DNA of 53,645 nucleotides, from contig JAURWD010000174.1 in the NCBI GenBank assembly GCA_030655145.1, positions 1 through 53,645 of the forward strand. The letters are read 5' to 3'. Below, piece after piece: positions 17,142 to 26,300 of the stretch. A program made the translations under genes and the position numbers. Position 1 is the stretch's first letter. Each line of letters opens with the position of its first letter. Below the pieces are notes generated by a model that had not been told where the DNA came from, made no database searches, and saw only the letters and a list, made by a program, of their open reading frames with translations. This DNA is from Ferruginibacter sp. Its GTDB lineage: Bacteria; Bacteroidota; Bacteroidia; Chitinophagales; Chitinophagaceae.

Positions 17142-18383
17142 TTATTGTGCTTTTAATGCGTGAACCACTTGCATCCGCGACATGCGCCAGGCCGGGTAAA
17201 CGCCGGATAACAGACCAAAGATGAGCGTGGCAAGCAGGCTATAAAAAAGAACGTTTAAATTAATTTTCAAGTCCGCATGTGAAATGAGGTCACTATTATT
17301 TATTACCTGGATGATGAGGAAGGAGAGAACGATCCCTACCAGGCAGCCGATAAAGGTGAGGATAAGGTTTTCCGTGATGAACTGGTAGACCAGGGTTTTG
17401 GAAGAAGCTCCAAATGCTTTGCGGACGCCGATTTCCGACGACCGCTCCATGATCCGGCTGATATTGATGTTTACAAGGTTGAGCGTGGGCAACAATAAAA
17501 ACAGCAGGAAGAAGATGGCAATGATGGCGTAAAAAATCGTAATGCCTGAGTTGCCGGGCGAACTAAAGGGCATCATCCTCGTAAAAGATTCCAGGTAAGT
17601 ATCCGCGTAGGAATAGATCAGGTCAAACTCTTTATCCGTCTTTGGCATCCGCGAGATCATCTGGTTATACTCTTCCCTGATCTTCGGGAGATCGTCTTTA
17701 TCTTTTGCCTGCAAAATAGCGGTATACATTCCCGTTAGTTGCTTGTTATTAAGGTCGCTTTTTGATAACGTGTAGGGCACATAGATATCGCCGTACGCGA
17801 ACACCCGCGTAACAGGAACGTTTTTTACCACACCGATAACGCGGTATTGCACATTATCTGTTTCCAGGTACTTGCCCGCGGCACTCACACCTTTGCCAAA
17901 ATAATTATCACGCGTCTCTTCAGAGATGACGGCTACTTTTTCGCCGTTTACCAGTTGGGTGTTATTGAAGGCTTTTCCTTCCAGGAAATAGTAGCTCAAC
18001 ACATTCCAATATTCATCGTTTGTGTACTTGAGATTTATGACAAGTTTTTTGTTATTGACATAGGTATTCGTCGCGACATAGATGGACCCGATTGCCATCC
18101 TTTCTGGCGTTTTAAGTTTGGATACGTAAGTGTTCAGGAAATAGAAACTCGCGGGACCGGTATTGCTGTACCCTTGTTTTGAAGACATCAGGCGGAGTGA
18201 GTTTACGTACAGCTCCCTGTCCCGCTGGGTGTCAGGGTAGCCAGCACTAACCAGGTGATCAATAAAGGAAGCAAGCACGATCACGATGGTGAGCGTCAGA
18301 CTGATGCCGAACAAACTGATAAAGGTGAAAAACTTTCGGCGCCGAAGGACTGCGATCGCTATTTTGAAATAATTTTTAAACAT
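17142..18383 (-). CDS. MacB/FtsX-type ABC transporter permease (first)
   Basis: A 413-aa permease with helix 1 at about 18-40, a periplasmic core domain at 45-280 and three C-terminal helices. It has the motif ERSSEIGVRKAFGAS before helix 3 and the ending YPAWRMSRMQVVHALKAQ. It shares domain layout with the permease at 15942 but only low identity, as expected for a heterodimer. It follows the small ORF by 41 bases and precedes the second permease by 24 bases, so all are one transcript. Confidence 0.9.
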   Translation of the reverse strand: MFKNYFKIAIAVLRRRKFFTFISLFGISLTLTIVIVLASFIDHLVSAGYPDTQRDRELYVNSLRLMSSKQGYSNTGPASFYFLNTYVSKLKTPERMAIGSIYVATNTYVNNKKLVINLKYTNDEYWNVLSYYFLEGKAFNNTQLVNGEKVAVISEETRDNYFGKGVSAAGKYLETDNVQYRVIGVVKNVPVTRVFAYGDIYVPYTLSKSDLNNKQLTGMYTAILQAKDKDDLPKIREEYNQMISRMPKTDKEFDLIYSYADTYLESFTRMMPFSSPGNSGITIFYAIIAIFFLLFLLLPTLNLVNINISRIMERSSEIGVRKAFGASSKTLVYQFITENLILTFIGCLVGIVLSFLIIQVINNSDLISHADLKINLNVLFYSLLATLIFGLLSGVYPAWRMSRMQVVHALKAQ

Positions 18384-18424
18384 GGCTAATGTATTTGATG
18401 ATTAAAATGGAAAGTTTACTTCCA

Positions 18425-18619
18425 TTAAAGATTCGGGTATTTGAAAAAGAAATCTTTCAACCCGGTATTCCCTTCAGGTAGCGGATTTTTACTGGCTGCA
18501 CATCCACAGGAGGATGTCTGAAAAGTACTGGCTGAAACGAGCATCGAGATGCAGGTAATTAAGACCAGGATTGTCTCATAATTGAAATTGTGCCGCGGTG
18601 TGGTTGATTCGATTTTCAT
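18425..18619 (-). CDS. Small membrane-anchored or exported peptide, unknown
   Basis: A 64-aa ORF beginning 17 bases after the ABC ATPase stop and ending 41 bases before the permease start. It has a charged N-terminus (MKIESTTPRHNFNYE), one hydrophobic stretch (TILVLITCISMLVSAS), then SSCGCAASKNPLPEG and the end GLKDFFFKYPNL. I recognise no family. The CGC after the hydrophobic stretch is not a good lipobox. The tight fit inside the operon supports it being real. It might be an exported peptide, a transporter accessory or a modified-peptide precursor, but no modifying enzyme lies nearby. It could also be a spurious frame. Confidence 0.5.
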   Translation of the reverse strand: MKIESTTPRHNFNYETILVLITCISMLVSASTFQTSSCGCAASKNPLPEGNTGLKDFFFKYPNL

Positions 18620-18636
18620 AAATGCTGTTTTTTTTA

Positions 18637-19302
18637 TTACTGCACCTGGCTTCCGTCAAACAAGCGTACTAGGCGGTGGGTTTTACGGGCCATTTGTTCA
18701 TCATGCGTTACCATCACGATGGTAGTTCCTTCCTGGCGATTTAGGTTGATGAGTATCTCCATGATCTCATTGCCCATCGCGCTGTCGAGGTTACCGGTTG
18801 GCTCATCCGCAAGAATTATTTCTGGACGGCCAACGATCGCTCTTGCGATGGCGACACGTTGTTTTTGTCCGCCCGATAATTGCGTGGGGAAATGCTTCAC
18901 GCGGTTACTTAAACCAACTTTTTCCAGGACCTCGGTCGCGAGTTGTTTTCTTTCTTTAGCAGTGCTGCTGCGGTAGAGCAGTGGGAGTTCCACGTTGTCC
19001 AACACTTTCAAATCGTTTATGAGGTGATAGCTTTGAAAGATGAACCCGATCTTCTGGTTCCTGAATTGAGCAAGCTGCTTGTCTGACAAGTTCCCGGTGG
19101 CCTGGGCATCTATTTGAATCCCGCCTTTGGACGGTGCATCCAGCAAGCCCATAATGTTTAAGAGTGTGCTTTTGCCGCATCCGGATGGTCCCATGATGGA
19201 AAGAAATTCTCCTTTGGGTACGTCGAGACTGATGCTGTTCAATGCCAGCGTTTCAACGGTTTCTGTGCGATAAACTTTTTCAATGTTTTGTAAGCGAATC
19301 AT
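18637..19302 (-). CDS. ABC transporter ATPase (MacB/LolD type)
   Basis: A 221-aa ATPase with complete motifs: Walker A GPSGCGKST at 38-46, Q-loop in IFQSYHLI, signature LSGGQ at 142-146, Walker B IILADEP near 162-168 and H-loop VTHDEQ. The short length and NLD after Walker B are typical of the LolD/MacB-type family that works with FtsX-type permeases. It energises the two permeases encoded downstream. A 162-bp spacer separates it from the TolC gene, with no terminator seen. Confidence 0.93.
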   Translation of the reverse strand: MIRLQNIEKVYRTETVETLALNSISLDVPKGEFLSIMGPSGCGKSTLLNIMGLLDAPSKGGIQIDAQATGNLSDKQLAQFRNQKIGFIFQSYHLINDLKVLDNVELPLLYRSSTAKERKQLATEVLEKVGLSNRVKHFPTQLSGGQKQRVAIARAIVGRPEIILADEPTGNLDSAMGNEIMEILINLNRQEGTTIVMVTHDEQMARKTHRLVRLFDGSQVQ

Positions 19303-19464
19303 GGCTTTGTGTTTTTAAAATTTGAAACCCGGGACTTTCCCCCGTGTGTGGCTGAATAATAAAGTTGGATTGTATTATAGTATTGAATGCTGAACTTTAA
19401 TTTTTACTACCTGTTACTTTATCTTTCATTGTTTTGATAGATTTATTGAATTCAACGAGAAGAA

Positions 19465-20925
19465 CTATCCCCTTATCTTTTCATCTTTCTCAAAGTCGTA
19501 CAGGCTCAGGTAACGCAATTGGTAGTAGGCGCCCCAGAAATCCCGCAACGCGGCAATGTAATCTCGTTTGGCCTGGTCTTTTTCCTGGAAAGCAATGCTC
19601 AGGTCGGTAATACTTAAATTACCTAGCACATAGCGCTCTTTGGCGATCTGGTATTTTTCACTGGCGATACTGTCCGCTTCGGCCGTCAGGACCAATTGAT
19701 CCTTCATCATATCGAACAAGGTTACCTGCGTTACGATCTCCTGGGCAAAAATTTGTTTGTCCTGTTCCACTGCATAATTGGCAAACTGCAAATTGGCTTC
19801 CGCGGTTTTCGTCCGTGATTTGGAACGGCCCCAGTCAAGGATTGGGATAGAAAAAGTTAACTGAACCAGCACCTGGTCTTTCGGCGATTGGTAAACCTTC
19901 GGAATGGTGGTGCCAGTTTTTGAAAAGCCGAGTTGGGCCGTCAGTGCAGCATTTAAACCGTTATCTCCTTTCGCTTTCGATACATCTCTTTGTGCTTCGG
20001 CGATGCGCCGTGCAAACGCAATGGCATCGCTGCGGTTACTGTAGGCTTCTTTGATTACTTTTTCCGCGGATACCACCATGTCTACGGCTGCGCCGGGAAC
20101 AGCCAGTTTTATTCTTTGCGCATCCTGCAGACCTGTGTAGGCGCGCAGGTTAAGCGTCGCTATCTCCATATCACGCCGGGCAATGCCCACCGCTTTTTTT
20201 GCTTTCAATTGTTCAAGTTGCAACTGCAGGATCTCGTTTTTAGAGATCTTACCAATATCAAATTTCTCGTTCGCTATGCGCAGGATGTTTTGTGTATTAC
20301 CGAGGTTGGTCTCGGCGATCTGGAAGTTTACCTGGGCAAGCAGGAGGTCAAAAAAATAGCCGCTCGCTTTGTAGGCTATTTGTTCCATTGATTCAATGTA
20401 TGCCTGTTTGCTTTCGTTAAATTTTAGGGGTTGAATGCGCTGCTCCCATTTCAGGTTGTTGAATTGAAAGATCGGTTGCGTGTAGCCGAGACCGAAAGGA
20501 ACCCCGTTGTACAAGGTATTCTTGCGGTCAAAATCATCAAAGCGTTGCAGCTGCGTCGTACCGAAGATTGACCCGCCGGTGGCAGAAATGCTTTGACTGA
20601 AGGACAGGTTCAAAGAGGAGTTGTTGTTGTGGATCGATTGAAACTGGATGGTACCATCCGGTTGTTGAACTTCAATAAAGGTTTTGTTATAATAGGGTAG
20701 GCGGCCATCAAGCGAAAGTTGGGGCTGGTAGTTCGACTTGAAGGTGCGGTATTCCCAGTATTTCGTTTCCCGGGTTGTGCCCGCTTGTTTGGATGCAATT
20801 GATTTTGTTCTTGCACGCTCTACCACTTCTTTTAAAGAAAGAACCAGCGTATCACCCACGGACTGCGCCGATAGAGAATCGTTCAATGCTAGTAACAGTA
20901 AAGTATAAACGAGGATCAGTTTCAT
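19465..20925 (-). CDS. TolC-type outer membrane efflux protein
   Basis: A 486-aa protein from the Met at 20925 (MKLILVYTLL), with a signal peptide ending near LNDSLSAQ. Two long repeats are rich in helix-forming heptads, as in the TolC barrel-tunnel fold; each includes a conserved stretch (ILRIANEKFDIGKISKNEILQL and SEKYQIAKERYVLGNLSITDL). The longer frame to 20958 would overlap the adaptor gene and delay the signal peptide, so the later start is preferred; it leaves 4 bases after the adaptor stop. It forms the outer channel of the export system. Confidence 0.92.
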   Translation of the reverse strand: MKLILVYTLLLLALNDSLSAQSVGDTLVLSLKEVVERARTKSIASKQAGTTRETKYWEYRTFKSNYQPQLSLDGRLPYYNKTFIEVQQPDGTIQFQSIHNNNSSLNLSFSQSISATGGSIFGTTQLQRFDDFDRKNTLYNGVPFGLGYTQPIFQFNNLKWEQRIQPLKFNESKQAYIESMEQIAYKASGYFFDLLLAQVNFQIAETNLGNTQNILRIANEKFDIGKISKNEILQLQLEQLKAKKAVGIARRDMEIATLNLRAYTGLQDAQRIKLAVPGAAVDMVVSAEKVIKEAYSNRSDAIAFARRIAEAQRDVSKAKGDNGLNAALTAQLGFSKTGTTIPKVYQSPKDQVLVQLTFSIPILDWGRSKSRTKTAEANLQFANYAVEQDKQIFAQEIVTQVTLFDMMKDQLVLTAEADSIASEKYQIAKERYVLGNLSITDLSIAFQEKDQAKRDYIAALRDFWGAYYQLRYLSLYDFEKDEKIRG

Positions 20926-20929
20926 GCCC

Positions 20930-22177
20930 TTAGTTATTGATGGTGATCTCTTTTGCATTTTTAAATTGTGTCATGTCAGAGGTAATGATGACCTCACCGG
21001 GCTGCACATTGTTTTTTAATTCAACGTAGTCGAAGTTGGTCATGCCAACGTTTACAGACCGGCGTATAGCCTTGCCATTTACCAGCACAAAAATGTCTTG
21101 CGTAGCTGTTCCTTTGAAAGCTGGGCCATTGGCAACCCGCAGTACCTCGTTTTTTGAAGAGGTCACCAGGAACACATCAACTTTTAGGTTGGGACGAAGC
21201 AACTGGTTGTTTCGTTCATTGAGTTGGATATTGAATAGCACCACACCATTCTGTACCGAAGGCTGCACGTTGATAACGGTGCCGCGTACCTGCGTTTCGT
21301 TGATCCGCACGATGGCCGTCATGCCGTTACGCAATTGATCAAGATAGGCGTCCGAAATACTGCCCTGCACTTTGAAGCTGGACAGGTCAGCAATGCGGGC
21401 CAGGGCCTCTCCTTCCTGGACAGTGGCGCCAATGTTCTTATTGATCCAGGTGATCACCCCGTCTCTTTTAGCCACGATGTTGGCGAGTTGAAGTTTGCGC
21501 TGTAATTCGTTGAGGTCATTGCGTTGAATCGCGGCTGCAATACCCGCTTCCCGCATCTCGACCTGCATGGTTTGCTGTTTGCTTTTTATTTCATTTTCAA
21601 GCTGTTGTTTTTCCAAGAGGGCAACTTTAAGGTTGAGCGCTGCTTTGTCAACATCCTCCCGGGTGCCGCCACCCGCTTTGTAAAGGCGTTTTGCATTTTC
21701 GACGTCGGCTTCAAGACTGGAGATCCGCAGTTGTTTGATGTTGTTGTTGGATTTTATGTCGTAGAAACTTTTATCCAATTCCAGTTTTAGTTTTTGGATG
21801 TCATTTTGTTTTGATTGCAGGCCGAATTTTTGTTTTTCAAATTCCATCTGGGAAGCGGCTTTGTCCAGGGTCAGCACAGACTGGCCGGTTTTCACCGTGG
21901 CACCTGCATCAGCCACCACATTTTGGATGGAGGCACTGATCGGGCTGGTAATAATCTCTTCAAACTCCGGCAGGATCTCCCCGGTCGCATTGATCGTATT
22001 TTCAATATTTCCTTTCTCCACCACGGCCGTGGTGATATTTGATTTTTTCAATGAGGAGGCGAACGATGAGCGCAATAAAAACACTGCGGCCACCAGCACG
22101 GCAACAATTACCAGCAGGATGAAGATTGTTTTTCTTTTTTTTCGGGAGATGGTTGCTTCGTCTATCGCCGTGTCCAT
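20930..22177 (-). CDS. HlyD/MacA-type periplasmic adaptor
   Basis: A 415-aa membrane fusion protein. A single N-terminal helix (about 15-37) is followed by a lipoyl half-motif around ISASIQNVVADAGATVKTGQSVL, a long coiled-coil hairpin (about 105-205), the second lipoyl half (VAKRDGVITWINKNIGATVQEGEAL) and beta-barrel domains. It bridges the inner-membrane ABC permeases and the TolC channel. It is the first gene of the operon, and its start lies 24 bases downstream of a sigma-54-like element. Confidence 0.93.
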   Translation of the reverse strand: MDTAIDEATISRKKRKTIFILLVIVAVLVAAVFLLRSSFASSLKKSNITTAVVEKGNIENTINATGEILPEFEEIITSPISASIQNVVADAGATVKTGQSVLTLDKAASQMEFEKQKFGLQSKQNDIQKLKLELDKSFYDIKSNNNIKQLRISSLEADVENAKRLYKAGGGTREDVDKAALNLKVALLEKQQLENEIKSKQQTMQVEMREAGIAAAIQRNDLNELQRKLQLANIVAKRDGVITWINKNIGATVQEGEALARIADLSSFKVQGSISDAYLDQLRNGMTAIVRINETQVRGTVINVQPSVQNGVVLFNIQLNERNNQLLRPNLKVDVFLVTSSKNEVLRVANGPAFKGTATQDIFVLVNGKAIRRSVNVGMTNFDYVELKNNVQPGEVIITSDMTQFKNAKEITINN

Positions 22178-22200
22178 AAGTTTCTTTTGACGGAAAGTTA

Positions 22201-22216
22201 TTCAAGTTGAGTGCCA
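22201..22216 (-). promoter_or_regulatory. Sigma-54-like promoter of the export operon
   Basis: The minus strand reads TGGCAC, five bases, TTGAA: a perfect -24 half and a -12 half with TTGA in place of TTGC, at the strict spacing. The start site would fall near 22190, with the ATG at 22177. The operon carries its own NtrC-type activator. Confidence 0.65.
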
Positions 22217-22266
22217 AACTGGGATGCAGTACTGGTAAGGGTTTCAGGGAAGTCGATGATCAAAAA

Positions 22267-22284
22267 CTGTCCGATTCCGGACAG
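22267..22284. promoter_or_regulatory. 18-bp dyad, candidate enhancer-binding site
   Basis: CTGTCCG, ATTC, CGGACAG: perfect 7-bp arms with a 4-bp centre. It lies about 60 bp upstream of the -24 box at 22211-22216, a usual place for an NtrC-type binding site. It also sits about 110 bp before the plus-strand glycosyltransferase gene. Confidence 0.6.
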
Positions 22285-22391
22285 AATGTTTGATACTGGC
22301 ACAGCCTGGGGGGTTTCAAAAAAAACTGCTGGCAACCCCTTCGAAATAATGATGGCGTAATCGCATAAATTGCCATAAGAATTTTTATCGC

Positions 22392-23081
22392 ATGAGGCTA
22401 AGCGTGATCATCCCAACATTTAATGAAGCCCGGTACATCCGGCGCCTGGTCGATCACCTATTTGAAAATGCTGCCAGTGTTGATCTGGAGGTTATTGTTG
22501 TAGATGGCGGAAGTACGGATGATACTGTGAGTATCGCCCAAACGACGCCGGCAATGGTTGTAAGTATAGAGCAAAAGGGGCGGGCCAGGCAGATGAATTT
22601 CGGGGCGGGGATGGCTCGGGGTGAGGTGCTTTATTTTGTACATGCCGATACCTTGCCGCCTGCCAGTTATTTTCAGGACATTGAAAAATCCGTGAGCAGC
22701 GGTTATGCGCTTGGCCGCTACCAGACTCGGTTTGACACTAATAATTGGCTGTTAAAAATGAATGCCTTTTTTACGCGGTTTGATTGGTTCGTTTGTTACG
22801 GCGGCGATCAAACCTTGTTTATCGCTAAGGAATTGTTTGACTCAATTGGTGGCTACCGCGAGAATATGTTATTGATGGAAGAATATGAACTGGTTGAGCG
22901 GGCCCGCAAGCAAGCAGGATACCAGGTGATGCCCGGGGCGGCCTTGGTGTCTGCCCGTAAATATGACCAGAATTCCTGGTTACAGGTGCAGCAGGCAAAC
23001 TACCGTATCGTACAGTTGTATAAAAAAGGCTGTTCGCAAGAGATGCTGGTGGCGGCTTACAAAAAATTCCTTCGGACCTGA
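22392..23081 (+). CDS. Glycosyltransferase, TIGR04283 family
   Basis: A 229-aa GT2-fold protein: SVIIPTFNEARYI at the start, VVDGGSTDDTV, KGRARQMNFGA, then VLYFVHADTLPP with the metal-binding DxD-like pair, and FDWFVCYGGDQTLFIAK. These match TIGR04283, named rSAM/selenodomain-associated transferase 2 because it often neighbours a radical-SAM protein linked to arsenosugar synthesis. No such enzyme is in this window; the partner family TIGR04282 is at 32164. The acceptor is unknown. The gene ends 3 bases before the convergent lipoprotein gene. Confidence 0.88.
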   Translation: MRLSVIIPTFNEARYIRRLVDHLFENAASVDLEVIVVDGGSTDDTVSIAQTTPAMVVSIEQKGRARQMNFGAGMARGEVLYFVHADTLPPASYFQDIEKSVSSGYALGRYQTRFDTNNWLLKMNAFFTRFDWFVCYGGDQTLFIAKELFDSIGGYRENMLLMEEYELVERARKQAGYQVMPGAALVSARKYDQNSWLQVQQANYRIVQLYKKGCSQEMLVAAYKKFLRT

Positions 23082-23084
23082 TCG

Positions 23085-24053
23085 TTATTGCAGGCCGGGT
23101 TGAAGACCCAGTTGCGCTCTCAACTCCCGGTCCACATTCCCGTGTTTGTTCCAATAATCAAGCATGATCGTTCTATTGCGTGTAGCCGTTGTCGTGAGCA
23201 CTTTTCCGTCGATGCCCGGAAACGTATCCATCCAGGAGAGGATCGCGTAAGGGAATTTCTTCTCGAGCCTGATCTCCAGTTGCCTGTTTAACTCGGGGTA
23301 TGAGATGGAATACTTTAAGGTACTGTCTTGCTCTGTTAATTTAAGTTCCGCGGTGTCGGCCTTCAGTGGTTTGTGCGACAAGCGGAAGTAAAGGGCGCCC
23401 GGGAGTACCTGCTGTTTACCAATTGGCATTTGCATGGGATCGAGACGCAGGCGATTCCAAAGTTCATCTTCCAATACAACCTGGGGAATATTGAGATCGT
23501 GATCGTTTTCTTTTTCAAAGTAAGATCGTTGCTCCAGCAGGAATTCACCGCCTGAATTGTTCAATTGGAAAAAACTTTGTCCGCACCACTCCTGCGCCGA
23601 AGCAGTAATTTTTATCGCATGCGGATAACGGTTAATATCCAGCGGAGAAAAGGTGCTTAACATCATTGAGTAGGGGTAGATTCCGGTCACGAATTTCAAC
23701 GACTGGTTTAATTTAAGGATCTTGATCCTGTCTGAGCCAACATCTTCCGGCTCATCAAGTTTTACTTGTTTGGTTTTAGAAAAATCTTCTGTCACAAATA
23801 TGTTTACCAGGTTGCCTTCATGTATTTCGCCGTAACGCGATTGTTTCAAATGATAGGAAGTGATTTCCGCGTTCCCGGCATACCAGTATTTGTTCCACTC
23901 GCTGTTCAATTTAAATTCAGCGGTGTCTAGGGGGATTAAATTCAGTTCCCTTTTTATTTTAGGTAAGTTGCCGGAAGGTGCAGACGGTTTATCCTGGCAA
24001 GACATGATCAGCACCAGGAAGGATAAAAAAGAAATATAAAAAAGCTGTCGCAT
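23085..24053 (-). CDS. Secreted lipoprotein of unknown function
   Basis: A 322-aa protein from the Met at 24053. A signal peptide ends in the lipobox LIMSC (Cys19). The mature part is beta-rich and has WCGQSFFQLNNSGGEFLLEQRSYFE in the middle and many hydrophobic-polar alternations. I recognise no defined domain; similar proteins occur in Bacteroidota. The 19 residues upstream in the same frame are charged and would mask the signal peptide. It sits between TIGR04283 and the other glycosyltransferase genes, so an envelope role tied to that cluster is possible. Confidence 0.75.
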   Translation of the reverse strand: MRQLFYISFLSFLVLIMSCQDKPSAPSGNLPKIKRELNLIPLDTAEFKLNSEWNKYWYAGNAEITSYHLKQSRYGEIHEGNLVNIFVTEDFSKTKQVKLDEPEDVGSDRIKILKLNQSLKFVTGIYPYSMMLSTFSPLDINRYPHAIKITASAQEWCGQSFFQLNNSGGEFLLEQRSYFEKENDHDLNIPQVVLEDELWNRLRLDPMQMPIGKQQVLPGALYFRLSHKPLKADTAELKLTEQDSTLKYSISYPELNRQLEIRLEKKFPYAILSWMDTFPGIDGKVLTTTATRNRTIMLDYWNKHGNVDRELRAQLGLQPGLQ

Positions 24054-24196
24054 AAAATTGATTAGGTAACGCGGTTTGTCCAAAGGTATTTTAGTTTTTC
24101 TTGTCACCATCGATGCAAGTAATGAACAAGATGGAAGGAAAATGCTGCCGGCGTTATAGATGCCCTAATTTTAGCTTTCATCTTTTTAAATGTTGC

Positions 24197-24886
24197 ATGA
24201 ACAAAATTGTTGACGTGATCATACCAGCTTACAACGAGGCTGGCGCGATTGCAAAAGTGGTAAGTGCATTGCCGCAACATCTGTTGCGGGAGATCGTGGT
24301 CGTCAATAATAATTCAACCGACGCCACCACCGCGCAGGCAACTGAGGCAGGAGCAACAGTGTTACAGGAGCCCCGGCAGGGTTATGGTTCCGCTTGTTTA
24401 AAAGGCATCGCCTACCTGGCTTCAAAACAAGTTGTGCCGGATATTGTTTTATTCATCGACGCTGATTTTTCCGATTATCCCGAAGAGGCCGGACTCGTAT
24501 TGGACCCCATCTTAAATGGTAGTGCAGATATGGTAATCGGTTCGAGAGCACTTGGCAAAAAGGAGAGAGGCTCCATGACTGTTCCACAAGTGTTTGGCAC
24601 CTGGCTGGCAACAACGCTGTTGAAACGCATTTACAAAGTTAGGTTTACCGATCTCGGCCCTTTCCGCGCCATTCGTTTCCAAAAGCTGCTGAACTTAAAT
24701 ATGCAGGATACCACCTATGGCTGGACAGTTGAGATGCAACTCAAAGCTGCCAAACATCGCCTGGTATGCACCGAGGTAGCCGTTAACTACCGTCGACGCG
24801 TAGGTGTATCAAAGATCAGTGGTACGGTGAAAGGTACGGTGCTGGCAGGTTACAAAATTTTATATACCATCTTTAAATACATGTAA
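24197..24886 (+). CDS. Dolichyl-phosphate-mannose-synthase-like glycosyltransferase
   Basis: A 229-aa GT2 enzyme: VDVIIPAYNEAGAI, VVNNNSTDATT, RQGYGSACLKG, FIDADFSDYPE (metal-binding DAD), VIGSRALGKKERGSM and the C-terminal VAVNYRRRVGVSKISGTVKGT. It has no membrane tail. This family makes polyprenyl-phosphate sugars from nucleotide sugars. The Met at 24197 is chosen because it lies right before the catalytic strand; the frame runs upstream to 24101 without family features. The next gene, a polytopic sugar transferase, starts 4 bases later, which fits a donor-maker and donor-user pair. Confidence 0.88.
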   Translation: MNKIVDVIIPAYNEAGAIAKVVSALPQHLLREIVVVNNNSTDATTAQATEAGATVLQEPRQGYGSACLKGIAYLASKQVVPDIVLFIDADFSDYPEEAGLVLDPILNGSADMVIGSRALGKKERGSMTVPQVFGTWLATTLLKRIYKVRFTDLGPFRAIRFQKLLNLNMQDTTYGWTVEMQLKAAKHRLVCTEVAVNYRRRVGVSKISGTVKGTVLAGYKILYTIFKYM

Positions 24887-24890
24887 CCGA

Positions 24891-26213
24891 ATGCAGGCAA
24901 AAGCAAGCGGGCTCTTTTTACCAGTGCTCGCAATAGTTTCATTGGCAGCTTATTATTTCATTTCCTACCTCGTACCCCGACCTTCCTTCTTTCCTTTTAT
25001 TTTATTGATCGGTTGTGCATTTTTGTGTTATGGTGTGATGGCAGCGAAAGATTTCGCGGCAAAGCATTTCACGACTTTGCTTTTGTGCTGCTTGCTCTTT
25101 CGCCTTGTCTTCCTTTTCGCGATCCCTGAATTGTCAGATGATTATGCCCGGTTTATTTGGGATGGAATGTTGAATGCCCATGGTCTTAACGTTTACGCCT
25201 ATACGCCTGCTGAAATTTCAAGCTTTCCTAACCAGGCATTGCCGCCGTTGATGGAAAACATGAAGGCAGCCATGAATTCACCTAATTACTATTCTGTTTA
25301 CCCACCTTTTTTACAACTGTTTTTTTATTTGAGTGTAAAGTTAGGTGGCGCCAACCTCGTGGCGGATCTCGCCTGGCTGCGGGGCTTCGCGTTGTTGGCG
25401 GAAGCAGGGACGATCTTCTTCGCGTTAAAACTGCTGAAGCATTTCAACCTGCCGAGATCAAGAGTATTTTTATATGCGCTAAACCCGCTGGTGATCGTGG
25501 AGTTTTCGGGTAACCTGCATGGTGAGGTCTTTATGTTGTTGTGCCTGGCTGCCACGCTTTGGTTCCTGGTGCAGGAAAAATTACTTTGGTCTGCTGCCTG
25601 CTTTGGATTGGCCGTCTCTACCAAATTGATGCCCCTCATTTTGCTCCCTGCAGTGTTCGCGTACCTCGGGTTTCGTAAAGGCGCCGTTTATGGCCTGGTG
25701 TTGTTCATAACCCTGTCTGCGAGTTTTCTTCCATTCATCGATTCCAATACATTTCAACACATCAGTTCCAGTGTTGGCCTCTACTACGATCGGTTTGAAT
25801 TTAATGCAAGCATCTACTATTTGCTGCTGTGGATCGGGTATGACGTCACAGGCGTGAATATCATTTTTGTGTTGGGCAAGATCATGTCGCTGGGTAGTTT
25901 CCTCGCCATCTGCTGGTTTGGTTTGAAGAAAATAAGCCTCCATCAGCAAGCCCTGGTACAGCGCTTGTCGTTCACGGTAGTGATCTATTATTTCCTTAGT
26001 CTGGTGGTCCATCCCTGGTACATCACGGTGCTGTTATTCCCAGCTCTTTTTGCTTCGTATCGTTTTGCGTATGCCTGGTCTGCCCTGGTGTTCCTGACTT
26101 ACAGCGCCTATATGCAGTTGCCTTACCAGGAAATTTTATGGGTTACTGCTTTGGAGTACCTCATTGTAACCGGAGTTATACTAGTGGAGTATAAAAAATT
26201 TGGGCTGCGGTAA
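24891..26213 (+). CDS. Polytopic membrane sugar transferase (GT-C fold, GT87-like)
   Basis: A 440-aa protein with about 11 membrane helices. The first external loop has SDDYARFIWDG, matching the acidic pair that GT-C transferases use for catalysis, and NSPNYYSVYPPFLQLFF follows. Such enzymes use polyprenyl-phosphate sugars on the outer face of the inner membrane. The gene follows the DPM-synthase-like gene by 4 bases, and the two probably act in sequence. The acceptor could be a lipid, glycan or protein. Confidence 0.85.
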   Translation: MQAKASGLFLPVLAIVSLAAYYFISYLVPRPSFFPFILLIGCAFLCYGVMAAKDFAAKHFTTLLLCCLLFRLVFLFAIPELSDDYARFIWDGMLNAHGLNVYAYTPAEISSFPNQALPPLMENMKAAMNSPNYYSVYPPFLQLFFYLSVKLGGANLVADLAWLRGFALLAEAGTIFFALKLLKHFNLPRSRVFLYALNPLVIVEFSGNLHGEVFMLLCLAATLWFLVQEKLLWSAACFGLAVSTKLMPLILLPAVFAYLGFRKGAVYGLVLFITLSASFLPFIDSNTFQHISSSVGLYYDRFEFNASIYYLLLWIGYDVTGVNIIFVLGKIMSLGSFLAICWFGLKKISLHQQALVQRLSFTVVIYYFLSLVVHPWYITVLLFPALFASYRFAYAWSALVFLTYSAYMQLPYQEILWVTALEYLIVTGVILVEYKKFGLR

Positions 26214-26300
26214 GGTAGTACCGGGAGTTTATTTGAGTTGGTAAAGAATATAGATCTTGCGTTGCATTCTCTAAGGCTGAGATTGTCTTCGAGCAAAATT

